Positions 8,192 through 17,614 are shown, counted from the first letter of the stretch. The stretch: 64,000 bases of DNA from Eggerthia catenaformis OT 569 = DSM 20559 (GCF_000340375.1 NZ_KB446646.1:442877-506876); one strand, 5' to 3'. Notes: generated from the sequence alone by a model not told the origin. Made by a program: numbers and translations.

Positions 8192-8713
8192 ATGATTGAG
8201 GAAGATGAATTAGACTACTTTAAGCTACAGCTTAAACATCTTGAAGAGAGCGGTAACTTTGATGTTGAGAAGTATAAAAAGTCTTTAGTCTTTCAGACCG
8301 GTCAGCTTGAATATTTCTATTGTCATATTGTGAAGGATGGAGATTGCGATCATGCAGTTTATCAGGTAAAGAACAGACCAGAAGAACATTCTATGGCTTA
8401 TTTCAATATCGGAAGGGGTTTCCCTAAAGAACTGATGGATGGGCACTGGTGTTATGTAGTCAGAGATTTAGGAACTAAAGTTCTTATTATTCCGTGTACA
8501 TCGATTAAGAAAGAATCCAGGGACTATAACCCCCGATTTGAAAAAGATATTATTATTACTGATTCTCACAAGGAATTAAAAAGTAGAATGCAGCTGTCAG
8601 ATATGAGAATGATTGACATTCAGAGACTTGATACTCGTAAACAGTTTTATCAGGTTCTTACACCAAGAAATGAGATTAATCAATTCATTATCTCAAGACT
8701 TTTTGATGGATAA
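8192..8713 (+). CDS. PemK/MazF-like family protein, no adjacent antitoxin
   Basis: A 173-residue soluble protein. Its middle resembles the PemK/MazF beta-barrel: 'GFPKELMDGHWCYVV' at the usual Gly/His-Trp strand, 'VLIIPCTSI' in place of the 'vaPiTS' strand, and 'QLSDMRMIDIQRL' like the family's C-terminal 'q..lrtid..Rl' helix. About 60 extra residues precede the barrel. An AGGAGG site precedes the ATG. Upstream lie only the glmS leader and AT-rich DNA, so no antitoxin gene pairs with it. Endoribonuclease activity is possible but unproven, and a phage-type regulatory role is an alternative. Confidence 0.55.
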   Translation: MIEEDELDYFKLQLKHLEESGNFDVEKYKKSLVFQTGQLEYFYCHIVKDGDCDHAVYQVKNRPEEHSMAYFNIGRGFPKELMDGHWCYVVRDLGTKVLIIPCTSIKKESRDYNPRFEKDIIITDSHKELKSRMQLSDMRMIDIQRLDTRKQFYQVLTPRNEINQFIISRLFDG

Positions 8714-8771
8714 TCATAAAAGCAATCATTATGAATCCTCTGAAAGTATGATTGCTGCTTTCAGATCCTCC

Positions 8772-8798
8772 AAAGTACATCTTAAGATGTACTTTTTT
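8772..8798 (+). terminator. Terminator after the PemK-like gene
   Basis: A 24-base perfect palindrome (8772-8795) of AAAGTACATCTT and its complement is followed by a T run. Flanking A and T runs mean it could also act on the opposite strand for the HAD gene. Confidence 0.85.
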
Positions 8799-8850
8799 GG
8801 TTTCTTAATCCGGATGTTACTCTTGATTTGACAATTCATTAATAAAAGTC

Positions 8851-9513
8851 TTAATATTTATTAAAACTTTCTAAAATAGGATAGATATCTTTTTCTTCTT
8901 TAATAAAATGTACAGACATTTCTTTTATTTTTTTTTCGTACATCTGACTATAGTCATCATAGACTCCTATTAGCTGAAAATGATTTTTATAAGCACATGA
9001 TGCAGCATGGATTGCATCTTCAAAAACATAAGTATTCTCAGGTTTACTATTCATATATTGACAGGCTTTATAGTAGATTTCAGGATTATCTTTTCCTGAT
9101 CCTACTTCATCACTGGTAAGAATATACATGAAGTAATCAGCTAATCCAAATCTTTCCATTGTTTCATAGATAAGACTTTTTTCATTACTGGTACATATCA
9201 TCATAGGAATATGATTTTTATGAAACGTTAAAATTAATTCTTTCATCCCCGACTTTAATGAGACTTTATGCAGATAAAAATCTCTGACGAGTGATAAGAT
9301 ATCATGAAGCATTATTTCAATAGAATCCTTTATATGAAAGGTATCTTTCATGTATTGCAGTGAGGATTCCATAGTCATTGTAGAAAATTGACGTGATAGT
9401 TCTTCTGTAGCCTGAAAACCGTGCTTTTCTAAGTACATTGCATCTACCTGACTCCAGATACCCATCGAATCAATTAAAGTTCCATCAACATCAAATATTA
9501 CACCTTTTATCAT
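8851..9513 (-). CDS. HAD-superfamily phosphatase, beta-phosphoglucomutase-like
   Basis: A 220-residue haloacid-dehalogenase hydrolase. Motif I is 'DVDGTLIDS' with nucleophile Asp8 and acid/base Asp10. A helical cap spans about residues 15-85, motif II is 'MICTSN', motif III falls in the 'GSGKDNPEIYYKAC' region, and motif IV is 'VFEDAIHA'. The family dephosphorylates or isomerises small phosphorylated metabolites, and the substrate cannot be told from sequence. An AAGGAG site precedes the ATG. It stands alone, divergent from the DUF402-tsa operon. Confidence 0.85.
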   Translation of the reverse strand: MIKGVIFDVDGTLIDSMGIWSQVDAMYLEKHGFQATEELSRQFSTMTMESSLQYMKDTFHIKDSIEIMLHDILSLVRDFYLHKVSLKSGMKELILTFHKNHIPMMICTSNEKSLIYETMERFGLADYFMYILTSDEVGSGKDNPEIYYKACQYMNSKPENTYVFEDAIHAASCAYKNHFQLIGVYDDYSQMYEKKIKEMSVHFIKEEKDIYPILESFNKY

Positions 9514-9578
9514 TAGTATTCTTCTCCTTAAAAAGTATTATATAAGGATATTTAGTTAAAGAAAACAAAATTGTTCAT

Positions 9579-9606
9579 TTTATTATAAGTAGAAAACGTG
9601 TATAAT
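9579..9606 (+). promoter_or_regulatory. Candidate promoter of the DUF402-tsa-rex-asnS operon
   Basis: TATAAT at 9601-9606 is preceded, 16 bases upstream, by a weak TTTATT. The -10 box is convincing and the -35 is poor. Confidence 0.5.
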
Positions 9607-9630
9607 GCATGTGAAAGAGGTATTTTTTAA

Positions 9631-10173
9631 ATGATGAATGAAAAGAATACAAGGAAAGAAATTGTGATTCATTGTTATAAGCATGATGGAACTATTCACC
9701 GCTGCTGGGAAAACTGTATGGTTCTAGAAGAAACAGATAAGCATTTTATTGTAATTAATAATCATACTTTAGTGACTGAAAGCAATGGTAGAAAGTGGAT
9801 GACAAGAGAGCCGGCTATCTGTTATTTTCCTAAGGATAAATGGTATAATGTAATTTGTATGATTAGAAAAACAGGAATATATTATTATTGTAATATCGCA
9901 TCTCCAACATTATATGATGGAGAGGCTATTAAATATATTGATTATGATTTGGATTTAAAGGTTTATCCGGATCATCATTATAAAATATTAGATGAAGCTG
10001 AGTATAAAGCTCATCGCCGGTTATATCATTATAGTGATGAACTTGATAAAATATTTCATCAACAGCTTGATATATTGATAGAGATGACAAAAACAATGAA
10101 AGGACCTTTTCATAAAGATTTTGCTTTACGATGGTATTCTGAGTATCAGAAGATGCTGGGTGAGAATGTATGA
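9631..10173 (+). CDS. DUF402 family nucleoside tri/diphosphatase-like protein
   Basis: A 180-residue protein of the DUF402 family (B. subtilis YgaC, S. aureus Ntdp). It has an N-terminal OB-like part followed by the beta-barrel with 'YYCNIASPTLYDGEAIKYIDYDLDL', whose two halves contain the acidic metal-binding residues typical of family phosphatases. Family members hydrolyse nucleoside tri- and diphosphates in vitro. Tandem ATG codons at 9631 and 9634 make the exact start uncertain. The stop overlaps the tsaE start in ATGA form, making it the lead gene of a tightly coupled operon. The link to t6A synthesis is positional only. Confidence 0.82.
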   Translation: MMNEKNTRKEIVIHCYKHDGTIHRCWENCMVLEETDKHFIVINNHTLVTESNGRKWMTREPAICYFPKDKWYNVICMIRKTGIYYYCNIASPTLYDGEAIKYIDYDLDLKVYPDHHYKILDEAEYKAHRRLYHYSDELDKIFHQQLDILIEMTKTMKGPFHKDFALRWYSEYQKMLGENV

Positions 10174-10613
10174 ATATAAAGACAGAAGAAGAACTGATTG
10201 TTTTTGGAAAGAGATTAGGAGAAGTATTAGAAGCTCATACGGTTATTACTCTCAATGGTAATCTGGGAGCGGGTAAGACGACAATGACGAAAGGAATCGG
10301 ACAGGGATTAGGGGTTAAGAAGATTATTAACTCTCCTACTTTTACTATTTTAAAGGTTTATGAAGGAAGATTACCTTTATATCATTTTGATGCCTATCGA
10401 TTGGAAGGAACCGATGATGATCTGGGGTTTGAAGAGATCTTTGATGATGAGGGTGTATGCGTGATTGAATGGGCAGAGTTTATTGAAGAAATTTTGCCTG
10501 CTGAACGATTAGAGATTAGTATTGAAAAGAAAGATGATAACAGTCGAGAATTACAATTTGTATCAAAGGGAAGAAAATATGATAAGCTGTTAGAGGAGCT
10601 GGAAATATGTTAA
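10170..10613 (+). CDS. tsaE: t6A synthesis ATPase TsaE
   Basis: P-loop ATPase that works with TsaB and TsaD to transfer the threonylcarbamoyl group to A37 of ANN-reading tRNAs. The protein is 147 residues, a normal length. Walker A 'GNLGAGKTT' lies near residues 30-38, 'SPTF' follows, then 'HFDAYRL' and the acidic 'GVCVIEWAE' strand. The gene overlaps the DUF402 gene by four bases and tsaB by seven. The tsaE-tsaB-rimI-tsaD order is a classic Firmicutes arrangement. Confidence 0.95.
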   Translation: MNIKTEEELIVFGKRLGEVLEAHTVITLNGNLGAGKTTMTKGIGQGLGVKKIINSPTFTILKVYEGRLPLYHFDAYRLEGTDDDLGFEEIFDDEGVCVIEWAEFIEEILPAERLEISIEKKDDNSRELQFVSKGRKYDKLLEELEIC

Positions 10614-11209
10614 GCATTGTATTAGATACATCAAATCAATATTTAGGGATAGGTATTTATAAGGATCATCAGATGATAGATTCTTTACTTGAAGCAGGCA
10701 GTAAAAAGCAGTCTGAGTATACAATTCCGCGTTTGCAACAACTTCTTGAGAATCATCATTTATCTTTAAAGGATGCTGATGAAATGATTATTACTCAAGG
10801 ACCGGGAAGTTATACGGGGGTTCGTGTCGCAATGACTATTGCAAAAGTCATGCATGTGATTAATGGCTGCCGGATTAAATGTGTTTCAAGCTTAAATGCT
10901 TATGCGGGATTGAACCATATGATTAGTGTAATTGATGCAAGAAGTCATAAAGTCTTCGTTGGATTATATGATAAAGGGAAACCTTTGATGGAAGAGACTT
11001 TAATGACAATTGATGAAGCAAGAGCTTTTATTAAAGAAAGGAATCTTCCGGTTACTGGGGAAACACAGGTTTTAGGATTTGAGGCAACAAAATGTGATTT
11101 GGTTGATTCAATCTATCAGCTTTCTCTTTCTAAAAAACCGGTAGAGCATCCTGATTTATTAACACCTGTTTATATTAAAGAGGTAGAAGCAAAGAAAACA
11201 TGCTTATAA
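10607..11209 (+). CDS. tsaB: t6A synthesis protein TsaB
   Basis: Inactive ASKHA-fold paralogue of TsaD that forms the TsaB-TsaD-TsaE complex for t6A37 tRNA modification. The protein is 200 residues. The N-terminal 'DTSNQYLGIGIY' strand pair and 'TQGPGSYTGVRVAMTIAK' are diagnostic. The C-terminal half is shorter than in TsaD and lacks its metal-binding histidines, as expected. The start overlaps the tsaE stop by seven bases and the end overlaps rimI by ten, indicating translational coupling across the operon. Confidence 0.93.
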   Translation: MLSIVLDTSNQYLGIGIYKDHQMIDSLLEAGSKKQSEYTIPRLQQLLENHHLSLKDADEMIITQGPGSYTGVRVAMTIAKVMHVINGCRIKCVSSLNAYAGLNHMISVIDARSHKVFVGLYDKGKPLMEETLMTIDEARAFIKERNLPVTGETQVLGFEATKCDLVDSIYQLSLSKKPVEHPDLLTPVYIKEVEAKKTCL

Positions 11210-11631
11210 GAAAGATGCAAGTTAGTGATCTTGAAAAGATTTTGGAATTGGAAAATAGTCTTTTTAGTTCACCCTGGAGTTATCAGGATTATTGTTTTGA
11301 GCTTAATAATCCTTTTGGATCTTATTATGTTTTAGAAGATCAGCAAATTATTGGTTACTTAGGATTATGGATCACTTATGATACTATGACAATTACAACA
11401 ATTGGTGTTTGTTTTAGTGAACAGGGAAAAGGTTATGGTAAGTATCTTTTGGATTTTGTTTTAGAAATGATGAATAAAAATGATATTCAGACATGTACTT
11501 TAGAGGTACGTGTCTCTAATGATAAGGCTATACATCTTTATGAGAAATATGGCTTTCAAAAGAAAGCAGTAAGAAAGAATTATTATGCCGATAACCATGA
11601 AGACGCTTATTTAATGATTAAGGAAGGATGA
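11200..11631 (+). CDS. rimI: Ribosomal protein S18-alanine N-acetyltransferase-like GNAT enzyme
   Basis: A 143-residue GNAT acetyltransferase. The acetyl-CoA pyrophosphate loop is seen in 'EQGKGYGKYLL' (Q/R-x-x-G-x-G/A type), the preceding strand is 'TITTIGV', and the family C-terminal 'YEKYGFQKKAVRKNYY' carries the conserved tyrosine. RimI acetylates the N-terminal alanine of ribosomal protein S18 in E. coli. In Firmicutes the gene sits between tsaB and tsaD, exactly as here. Overlap with tsaB and a two-base gap to the chosen tsaD start indicate one transcript. Confidence 0.9.
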   Translation: MLIRKMQVSDLEKILELENSLFSSPWSYQDYCFELNNPFGSYYVLEDQQIIGYLGLWITYDTMTITTIGVCFSEQGKGYGKYLLDFVLEMMNKNDIQTCTLEVRVSNDKAIHLYEKYGFQKKAVRKNYYADNHEDAYLMIKEG

Positions 11632-11633
11632 AT

Positions 11634-12632
11634 ATGAGTACGATTTTAGCAATTGAATCAAGCTGTGATGAGATGAGTGTTGCAATCATGAAGAATAATC
11701 AGCTGATTGCCAATGTAGTGGCTTCACAGATTGATATACATAAACAATATGGCGGTGTTGTTCCTGAAATTGCCTCCAGAAAGCATGTGGAATGTGTCAG
11801 TACGGTTTTAAGAGAAGCACTGAATGTTTCAAAGATTCAACTGGAAGAACTGGACGCTGTTGCAGTTACTAAAGGTCCAGGTTTGGTAGGCAGTCTTCAT
11901 GTAGGAATGCAGGAGGCTAAGACACTTGCTTTAGCTTTAAATATTCCTTTGATTGGTGTTCATCATATTGCAGGACATATTTATGCAAATCTTATTGAAG
12001 ATACCATTGATTATCCGGCATTAGCTTTAGTAGTGAGCGGTGGTCATACAGAACTTGTTTATATGAAGAGTGAATTTAATTTTAAAGTTATTGGACAGAC
12101 TTTTGATGATGCGATTGGTGAAGCTTATGATAAGGTTGGACGTGTTATGAACCTTCCTTATCCGGGCGGACCGGTTGTTGATAGAATGGCTCATGTAGGA
12201 AAGAGTGTTTATTCTTTACCTAAACCTCTTGATGATGGCAGTTATAACTTTTCTTTCTCCGGCTTAAAGAGTGCAGTGATTAATTTGCTTCATAATGCTT
12301 CACAGAGAGGAGAAACGATTTGCTTTGATGATTTGGCTTCTTCTTTTCAGGATGTCGCTATGGATACAATTGCTGAGAAAACTATGAAAGCAGCATCTGA
12401 TTTTCAGGTTAAGATGGTTATTGTAGCCGGAGGAGTCAGTGCTAATAAGGGATTAAGGGAGAAGATGAGTAATCAGGATATACCGGTTATTTTTCCGCCA
12501 ATGAAATACTGTACAGATAATGCAGCTATGATTGTTTCTGCTGCTAATGTTATGTATAAATATAAAAAATTTGAATCATTAGATTTATCAGTTAAACCTG
12601 ACTTTGATTTAGAAAAGGAGAGTGTTGAATAA
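11634..12632 (+). CDS. tsaD: tRNA threonylcarbamoyladenosine transferase TsaD
   Basis: Catalytic subunit that transfers threonylcarbamoyl-AMP to A37 of tRNA. It is about 332 residues with the ASKHA ATPase fold. Motifs are 'IESSCDEMSVA' at the N-terminus, 'KGPGLVGSLHVGM', the metal-binding 'HHIAGH', 'VSGGHTELV' and 'VAGGVSANKGLRE'. An ATG at 11628 touches the AAGGAAGG ribosome binding site. The ATG at 11634, six bases on, is better placed. The last base of its stop is the first base of the rex start. Confidence 0.95.
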   Translation: MSTILAIESSCDEMSVAIMKNNQLIANVVASQIDIHKQYGGVVPEIASRKHVECVSTVLREALNVSKIQLEELDAVAVTKGPGLVGSLHVGMQEAKTLALALNIPLIGVHHIAGHIYANLIEDTIDYPALALVVSGGHTELVYMKSEFNFKVIGQTFDDAIGEAYDKVGRVMNLPYPGGPVVDRMAHVGKSVYSLPKPLDDGSYNFSFSGLKSAVINLLHNASQRGETICFDDLASSFQDVAMDTIAEKTMKAASDFQVKMVIVAGGVSANKGLREKMSNQDIPVIFPPMKYCTDNAAMIVSAANVMYKYKKFESLDLSVKPDFDLEKESVE

Positions 12633-13270
12633 TGTCAGAAAAACGTAAAGTATCTCGTGCTACTATGTCTCGTTTCCCAATTTATCTAAAAGCATTAAGG
12701 GAACTAGGTCATTCAGGAAAGGAAAGTTTCTTATCAAGTGAACTTGCTGAAATAACGCGTATTAAGGATACAACAATCCGCCGTGATTTTAGTTTTCTTC
12801 CTCAAAAAGAAATGCTTGGTAAAAGAGGATATGGATATGATACACATAATATTATTAAAGCATTATCTCAGGTGTTAGGTCTGGGATTGGATGAATCAAT
12901 CATTTTGATTGGTGTAGGAAATCTGGGAAGTGCTATTTTAAAGTATAATAAATGGAAATATACTGTTGGTAAGATTGTTCGTGCCTATGATTTGGATGAA
13001 AATATTGTAGGCAGCAGATTTGGTGTAGAAATACAGAATATTAATGATCTGGAAAAGACTTTTCCAAAGGGATGTAAAATTGCAATATTGGCTATTAGTG
13101 AAAATGTTCAGAATACAGTTGATCGTCTGATTAAATTAGGTGTTAAAGGCATTGTAGATTTTACACATAGTCATTTTGTGGTGCCTGAAGATATTGAAGT
13201 ACAATCAGTTGATGTTGTAGTAGCTATTCAGGAACTGGAAATAAAAATGAAAGCTAAAGAGAAGGAGTAA
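12632..13270 (+). CDS. rex: Redox-sensing transcriptional repressor Rex
   Basis: NADH/NAD+-sensing repressor of fermentation and respiration genes. The protein is 212 residues. The N-terminal winged helix contains '[15 protein letters not shown]' and the recognition segment '[13 protein letters not shown]'. The C-terminal Rossmann domain has '[10 protein letters not shown]' for NAD(H). The C-terminal helix '[13 protein letters not shown]' is for domain swapping. Shared-base overlap with tsaD and a four-base gap to asnS place it inside the t6A operon. No Rex palindrome was identified upstream, so autoregulation is not supported here. Confidence 0.95.
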   Translation: MSEKRKVSRATMSRFPIYLKALRELGHSGKESFLSSELAEITRIKDTTIRRDFSFLPQKEMLGKRGYGYDTHNIIKALSQVLGLGLDESIILIGVGNLGSAILKYNKWKYTVGKIVRAYDLDENIVGSRFGVEIQNINDLEKTFPKGCKIAILAISENVQNTVDRLIKLGVKGIVDFTHSHFVVPEDIEVQSVDVVVAIQELEIKMKAKEKE

Positions 13271-13274
13271 TGAT

Positions 13275-14669
13275 ATGTTTGAATTCATGACAGTTAGAGA
13301 ATTATATGAAATGTGTCTTGGCGGAGAGAATCAGGAAACTGACAGCTTAGAATATGTAGAGCTGGAAGGATGGGTCCGCACAAATCGTCCAAGTGGGAAA
13401 ATCGGCTTTATTGCTTTAAATGATGGGACATATTTTAGAAACTGCCAGGTTGTATATAATGAAGATAATTTAGACAATTTTAAGGAGACTGCTCATATTT
13501 CTACAGGTAGCAGTGTTCATGTTTTAGGAAAACTAAAACTAACACCGGAAGCTAAACAACCTTTTGAGATTGAAGCAACACATATAGAAATAGAAGGAGT
13601 ATGTGATGAAGATTACCCATTACAGAAGAAAAGACATTCTTTTGAGTATTTAAGAGATATTCCTCATTTAAGAGTTAGAGGAAATACTTTCTTTGCGATT
13701 TTTAGAATTCGTTCTATTTTATCAATGGCTATTCATGAATTCTTTCAGTCACAGGGATTTGTTTATGTTCATACGCCAATCATTACCGGTAATGATGGTG
13801 AAGGAGCAGGAGAAATGTTTAGAGCAACAACTATTGATAATACAAAGTTTGAAGAAGATTTCTTTGGTAAAGAAGCTTTTTTGACTGTAACAGGACAGCT
13901 TCATGTAGAAGCTTTTGCAATGGCATTTAGAGATGTTTATACGTTTGGTCCGGCTTTTAGAGCAGAAAATTCTAATACTACAAGACATGCTTCAGAATTC
14001 TGGATGATTGAACCGGAGATTGCTTTTGCTGATCTGGAAGATGATATGGATTTAATTGAAGATATGGTTAAGTTCTGCATTGATTATGTTTTAGAAAATG
14101 CTCCTGAAGAAATGAAGTTCTTTGCTGAAAGAATAGATCATGATTGTATTAATCGTATTACTAAAGTAAGAAATTCTCACTTTGTACGAATGACTTATAC
14201 AGAAGCTATTAATCATCTAAATAAGGCTATTGAAAATGGTTATAAGTTTGAGAATAAGGTTTACTGGGGAATGGATTTAAACAGTGAACATGAAAGATAT
14301 ATCTGTGAGGAAGTTGTTAAGGGACCTGTTTTCTTAACTGATTATCCAAAAGAAATTAAAGCTTTCTATATGAGGCTTAATGATGATCAGAAGACTGTTG
14401 CAGCTTGTGATCTGCTTGTTCCCGGTATAGGAGAGCTTGTTGGCGGTTCTCAAAGAGAAGAACGCTATGATGTCCTTAATCAGATGATGACTGAAAAAGG
14501 GATGTCAAAAGAAACATTACAATGGTATATGGATTTACGCCGTTTTGGCGGTTGTAAACATGCAGGCTTTGGATTAGGCTTTGATAGATTCTTAATGTAT
14601 TTGACAGGTATCGAAAATATCAGAGATGTTGAGCCGTTCCCAAGGACACCTAGAAATTTAAAATTTTAA
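13275..14669 (+). CDS. asnS: Asparaginyl-tRNA synthetase
   Basis: Charges tRNA-Asn with asparagine. The protein is 464 residues, class IIb. The N-terminal OB anticodon-binding domain covers about residues 20-110 ('[20 protein letters not shown]'). Class II motif 1 lies near '[13 protein letters not shown]', motif 2 in '[25 protein letters not shown]', and motif 3 in '[15 protein letters not shown]'. It starts four bases after rex. The first motif of the AsnRS family, '[12 protein letters not shown]', is clear and separates it from AspRS. It is the last gene before a strong terminator. Confidence 0.96.
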   Translation: MFEFMTVRELYEMCLGGENQETDSLEYVELEGWVRTNRPSGKIGFIALNDGTYFRNCQVVYNEDNLDNFKETAHISTGSSVHVLGKLKLTPEAKQPFEIEATHIEIEGVCDEDYPLQKKRHSFEYLRDIPHLRVRGNTFFAIFRIRSILSMAIHEFFQSQGFVYVHTPIITGNDGEGAGEMFRATTIDNTKFEEDFFGKEAFLTVTGQLHVEAFAMAFRDVYTFGPAFRAENSNTTRHASEFWMIEPEIAFADLEDDMDLIEDMVKFCIDYVLENAPEEMKFFAERIDHDCINRITKVRNSHFVRMTYTEAINHLNKAIENGYKFENKVYWGMDLNSEHERYICEEVVKGPVFLTDYPKEIKAFYMRLNDDQKTVAACDLLVPGIGELVGGSQREERYDVLNQMMTEKGMSKETLQWYMDLRRFGGCKHAGFGLGFDRFLMYLTGIENIRDVEPFPRTPRNLKF

Positions 14670-14670
14670 G

Positions 14671-14693
14671 AAAGAGCGTCTCGCTCTTTTTTG
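14671..14693 (+). terminator. Terminator after asnS
   Basis: An eight-base stem AAAGAGCG/CGCTCTTT with a three-base loop is followed by a T run. It closes the operon that starts near 9601. Confidence 0.9.
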
Positions 14694-14732
14694 TTTGTCT
14701 GAAAAATGATAGAATGAGTTGAGGTGAGTCAT

Positions 14733-16160
14733 GTGAATGAGTTAGATTATTTATTATATTTTTACAATTATATATATTCTGATGAGCCTAGTATTGATCG
14801 CAGCTTTCAGGTGGATTATGTACAATTTGATGGATTTAAGAATTGGCTTATTAATCATAATATTTATATAGATGCTATTATGAAAATTAATGAGGCAATG
14901 TTTAATCTTGCTAAAAGTGCAAAATCTGCAAGTAAGATTGAACAGCTTTTGCATATAAATCTAACTGAGGAGTTACTAAAGATTAAGCATCAGTATGAAC
15001 ATATGATCCATGTTGTATTTTTTAAAGGAAATGATGATTTCCCTACTTTTTCTATTGAAAAAGAGAATGTTGTTTTTCATTATATAGAGAATGCTTTAGA
15101 TGAACATTATCTGTCTTTAACTGATCCGTCACAGCCATTTCTTTTTGGCATATTTCATGCTGATGAATATCCCGGTGCTTTAATTTTCACTAAGGATAAA
15201 CAAAGATTTTTTAAAATGAATGATGAAAATGATATTTCAGCTCTTTCTGATTTGTTAGATGATCCATGCTTGTTTGAATACAAAGAAACAGGATATTCTT
15301 ATTATATTCATTTAAGTGATACCCATTTTAATTCTAGAAAATATAAAGCCTTAGAATGTCTTTATGAATCATTGAATATACTGACTTCATTAATTAAGAC
15401 TGATCATCAGCTTAAAGTTTTTATCACCGGTGATTTAATGAATACGCCTAATGAAAAGAATATGTATATGGCTAATGATTTTATGCATACTGTTAAGAAA
15501 CACTATCATGCTGATGTAACCTTTATTTTAGGAAATCATGATATGATTACTGCAGGCTTATCTATGTCTACAAGAGAAAAGACAAAGGCTATAGCCTATC
15601 TTTTAGGTGAGAAGATTAAGATTTTAGAGGATGATAAAATCATCTTATTAAAGATAGATTCTAATATGTCGGGTAATTTTGCGAGAGGGCGAATTGGGGA
15701 AAGACAGTTGGCGGAGATAGAATATGAGTTATCAGATGTAGAACATTTAGAAGAATATACTATAGCGGCTCTTCTTCATCATCATGTCTATCCTGTTACA
15801 AAAGCTGATTTTATTAAGAGAAAATGGAATGAGAAGTTTATTATTGGAAAATTGATGGATTCATCAAAATCATTAATAGATTCTCAGAAATTTATTGATT
15901 GGTTAGAGAAACATCATATTCATTATGTGTTTCATGGTCATAAGCATGTTCCGTTTCTCTTAAATAAGCATAACAGTTATGTTATTTCTGCCGGCAGTGC
16001 AACAGGAACACTGAAGGAAAGCGAATCACGTTATCTATCTTATAATTTGTTAAAGTATGATTATATAAAAAAACAGTTTGTTTCATGTTTTATTTTTTAT
16101 AAAGATAAAAAAGAATCTAAAAAGCTGCGTATTGAAACATATCTGATGGAGGAAAAATAA
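14733..16160 (+). CDS. Calcineurin-like metallophosphoesterase with N-terminal extension
   Basis: A 475-residue protein. The C-terminal part, from about residue 190, holds every calcineurin-type metal motif in order: 'HLSDTHFN', 'ITGDLMN', 'LGNHD', 'LLHHH' and 'FHGHKH', so a two-metal phosphodiesterase is expected. The first 190 residues match no family I recognise and may be an accessory or regulatory domain. The start is taken as GTG at 14733, six bases after a GAGGTG site. The nearby ATG at 14731 is out of frame and hits a stop at once. The stop shares its last base with the next gene. The substrate is unknown; cyclic nucleotide or phospholipid esters are family options. Confidence 0.8.
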   Translation: MNELDYLLYFYNYIYSDEPSIDRSFQVDYVQFDGFKNWLINHNIYIDAIMKINEAMFNLAKSAKSASKIEQLLHINLTEELLKIKHQYEHMIHVVFFKGNDDFPTFSIEKENVVFHYIENALDEHYLSLTDPSQPFLFGIFHADEYPGALIFTKDKQRFFKMNDENDISALSDLLDDPCLFEYKETGYSYYIHLSDTHFNSRKYKALECLYESLNILTSLIKTDHQLKVFITGDLMNTPNEKNMYMANDFMHTVKKHYHADVTFILGNHDMITAGLSMSTREKTKAIAYLLGEKIKILEDDKIILLKIDSNMSGNFARGRIGERQLAEIEYELSDVEHLEEYTIAALLHHHVYPVTKADFIKRKWNEKFIIGKLMDSSKSLIDSQKFIDWLEKHHIHYVFHGHKHVPFLLNKHNSYVISAGSATGTLKESESRYLSYNLLKYDYIKKQFVSCFIFYKDKKESKKLRIETYLMEEK

Positions 16161-17551
16161 TGAATATACAAATGAATAAAAACCAAGAGGATTTCTTAAT
16201 AGATAGTTTATTAAACTTTACTAAGGCTTATCATAAATCTGTTGGTATGGATTTATATCAGTGTGTGTTGGCCTTTCTTAATACACCATTAGTAATGAAT
16301 AATATACTTCGATTTAAGACATTATCACAGCTGGTAGGCTATTGTATTTCTCAGAATCCGGACTTTGTGAGTGACATCAAAGAAAGAGCAGAAGAATCTA
16401 AGTCTTTAATAACACATCTGCTTGGTATTGCCTTGGTAAGACAATGTTTGATATTTGATATCAATGAGCAGGTCGTAACAGCTTTATTGAATGATGATTG
16501 TCATTTTAATTATGACCGGAAATCTTATTATTTAGGAAATCTATTTAAAGGTATCACTTACCGGGACTTTTTAAATATTCTTTCAGGAAAAAAGCATAAG
16601 ATAGTGGTTTTACAAAGAGATAGTGTAGGAAAGGATATTGATTTTTCATTTTTTGAGGCTTTAGGAGATATTACATATTATAATCAGACAGCAGAAAATG
16701 AAATTATTAAGCATTCATTAGGTGCAGAAGTTATAGTTACCAATAAGAATCATATGACTTCAGAGATCATTGATCAGCTTCCCGATCTTCGTTTAATCTG
16801 TCTACTTGCGACAGGCTATAATAATATTGATATTGAATATGCAAAAGCAAAAGGTATTAAAGTTGCTAATGTTTCAGGCTATTCTACTGATTCAGTAGTA
16901 CAGGAAACATTTGCTTTAGCTTTAGAATTAATAGAACATATACATCAATATGATCAGTATGTAAAACAGGGAAGCTATTCTTTATCTGATTCATTTAGTT
17001 TTTTTGAATATCCAATCAAAGAACTTTCTGAACTTGTTTGGGGAATTGTTGGCTTAGGAGCAATAGGAAGAAAAACGGCTTCTATTGCACAAAGTTTTGG
17101 AGCACATGTTCAATATTATTCTGTCCATGGTCCACATAATAATGAAAGCTATCCTTATGTGGATTTTAAAACATTGTTAGAAACAAGTGATATTATATCT
17201 ATTCATGCTCCTTTAAATGATAAGACTTATCATATGTTTAATAAATCAGCTTTTCATCAGATGAAAGATAGTGCTTATCTGATTAATGTGGCGAGAGGTC
17301 CAATTGTAGATGAACAGGCTCTTTCAGATGCTTTAAATAATCATGAGATTGCCGGAGCGGGATTGGATGTCTTTGAAAAAGAGCCATTACCGTCTGATTC
17401 ACCATTATTTATGGTGAATAATAAAGATCAGCTGATTATGGTTCCTCATATTGGCTGGGGTTCAAAAAGTGCCAGAGAACGTCTTGTTAAAGAGGTATAT
17501 TTAAATATTGAAGCTTTTTTTAAAGGGGAAGAGAGAAATATTGTTCAGTAA
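16160..17551 (+). CDS. D-2-hydroxyacid dehydrogenase with extra N-terminal helical domain
   Basis: A 463-residue protein, about 140 residues longer than typical D-2-hydroxyacid dehydrogenases. From about residue 147 it is a canonical HprA/SerA-like NAD(H) enzyme: 'LLATGYNNID', the Rossmann 'GIVGLGAIGRKTA', and catalytic Arg in 'NVARGPIVDE', Glu in 'LDVFEKEPL' and His in 'VPHIGWGS' are all present. The first 145 residues form an uncharacterised all-helical domain. A GGAGG site lies before the ATG, which shares a base with the upstream phosphoesterase stop, so the two are cotranslated. The substrate could be hydroxypyruvate/glycerate or a related acid. The N-terminal domain's role is not known. 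Confidence 0.85.
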   Translation: MNIQMNKNQEDFLIDSLLNFTKAYHKSVGMDLYQCVLAFLNTPLVMNNILRFKTLSQLVGYCISQNPDFVSDIKERAEESKSLITHLLGIALVRQCLIFDINEQVVTALLNDDCHFNYDRKSYYLGNLFKGITYRDFLNILSGKKHKIVVLQRDSVGKDIDFSFFEALGDITYYNQTAENEIIKHSLGAEVIVTNKNHMTSEIIDQLPDLRLICLLATGYNNIDIEYAKAKGIKVANVSGYSTDSVVQETFALALELIEHIHQYDQYVKQGSYSLSDSFSFFEYPIKELSELVWGIVGLGAIGRKTASIAQSFGAHVQYYSVHGPHNNESYPYVDFKTLLETSDIISIHAPLNDKTYHMFNKSAFHQMKDSAYLINVARGPIVDEQALSDALNNHEIAGAGLDVFEKEPLPSDSPLFMVNNKDQLIMVPHIGWGSKSARERLVKEVYLNIEAFFKGEERNIVQ

Positions 17552-17577
17552 ATGCATTATGCATTTACTTTTTTTTA
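17549..17577 (+). terminator. Terminator after the hydroxyacid dehydrogenase gene
   Basis: An eight-base TAAATGCA/TGCATTTA stem with a TTA loop is followed by a run of Ts. It begins at the stop codon. Confidence 0.88.
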
Positions 17578-17614
17578 TAATCTATGTACAATGTTATATT
17601 TGAAAGGAGTTCGA

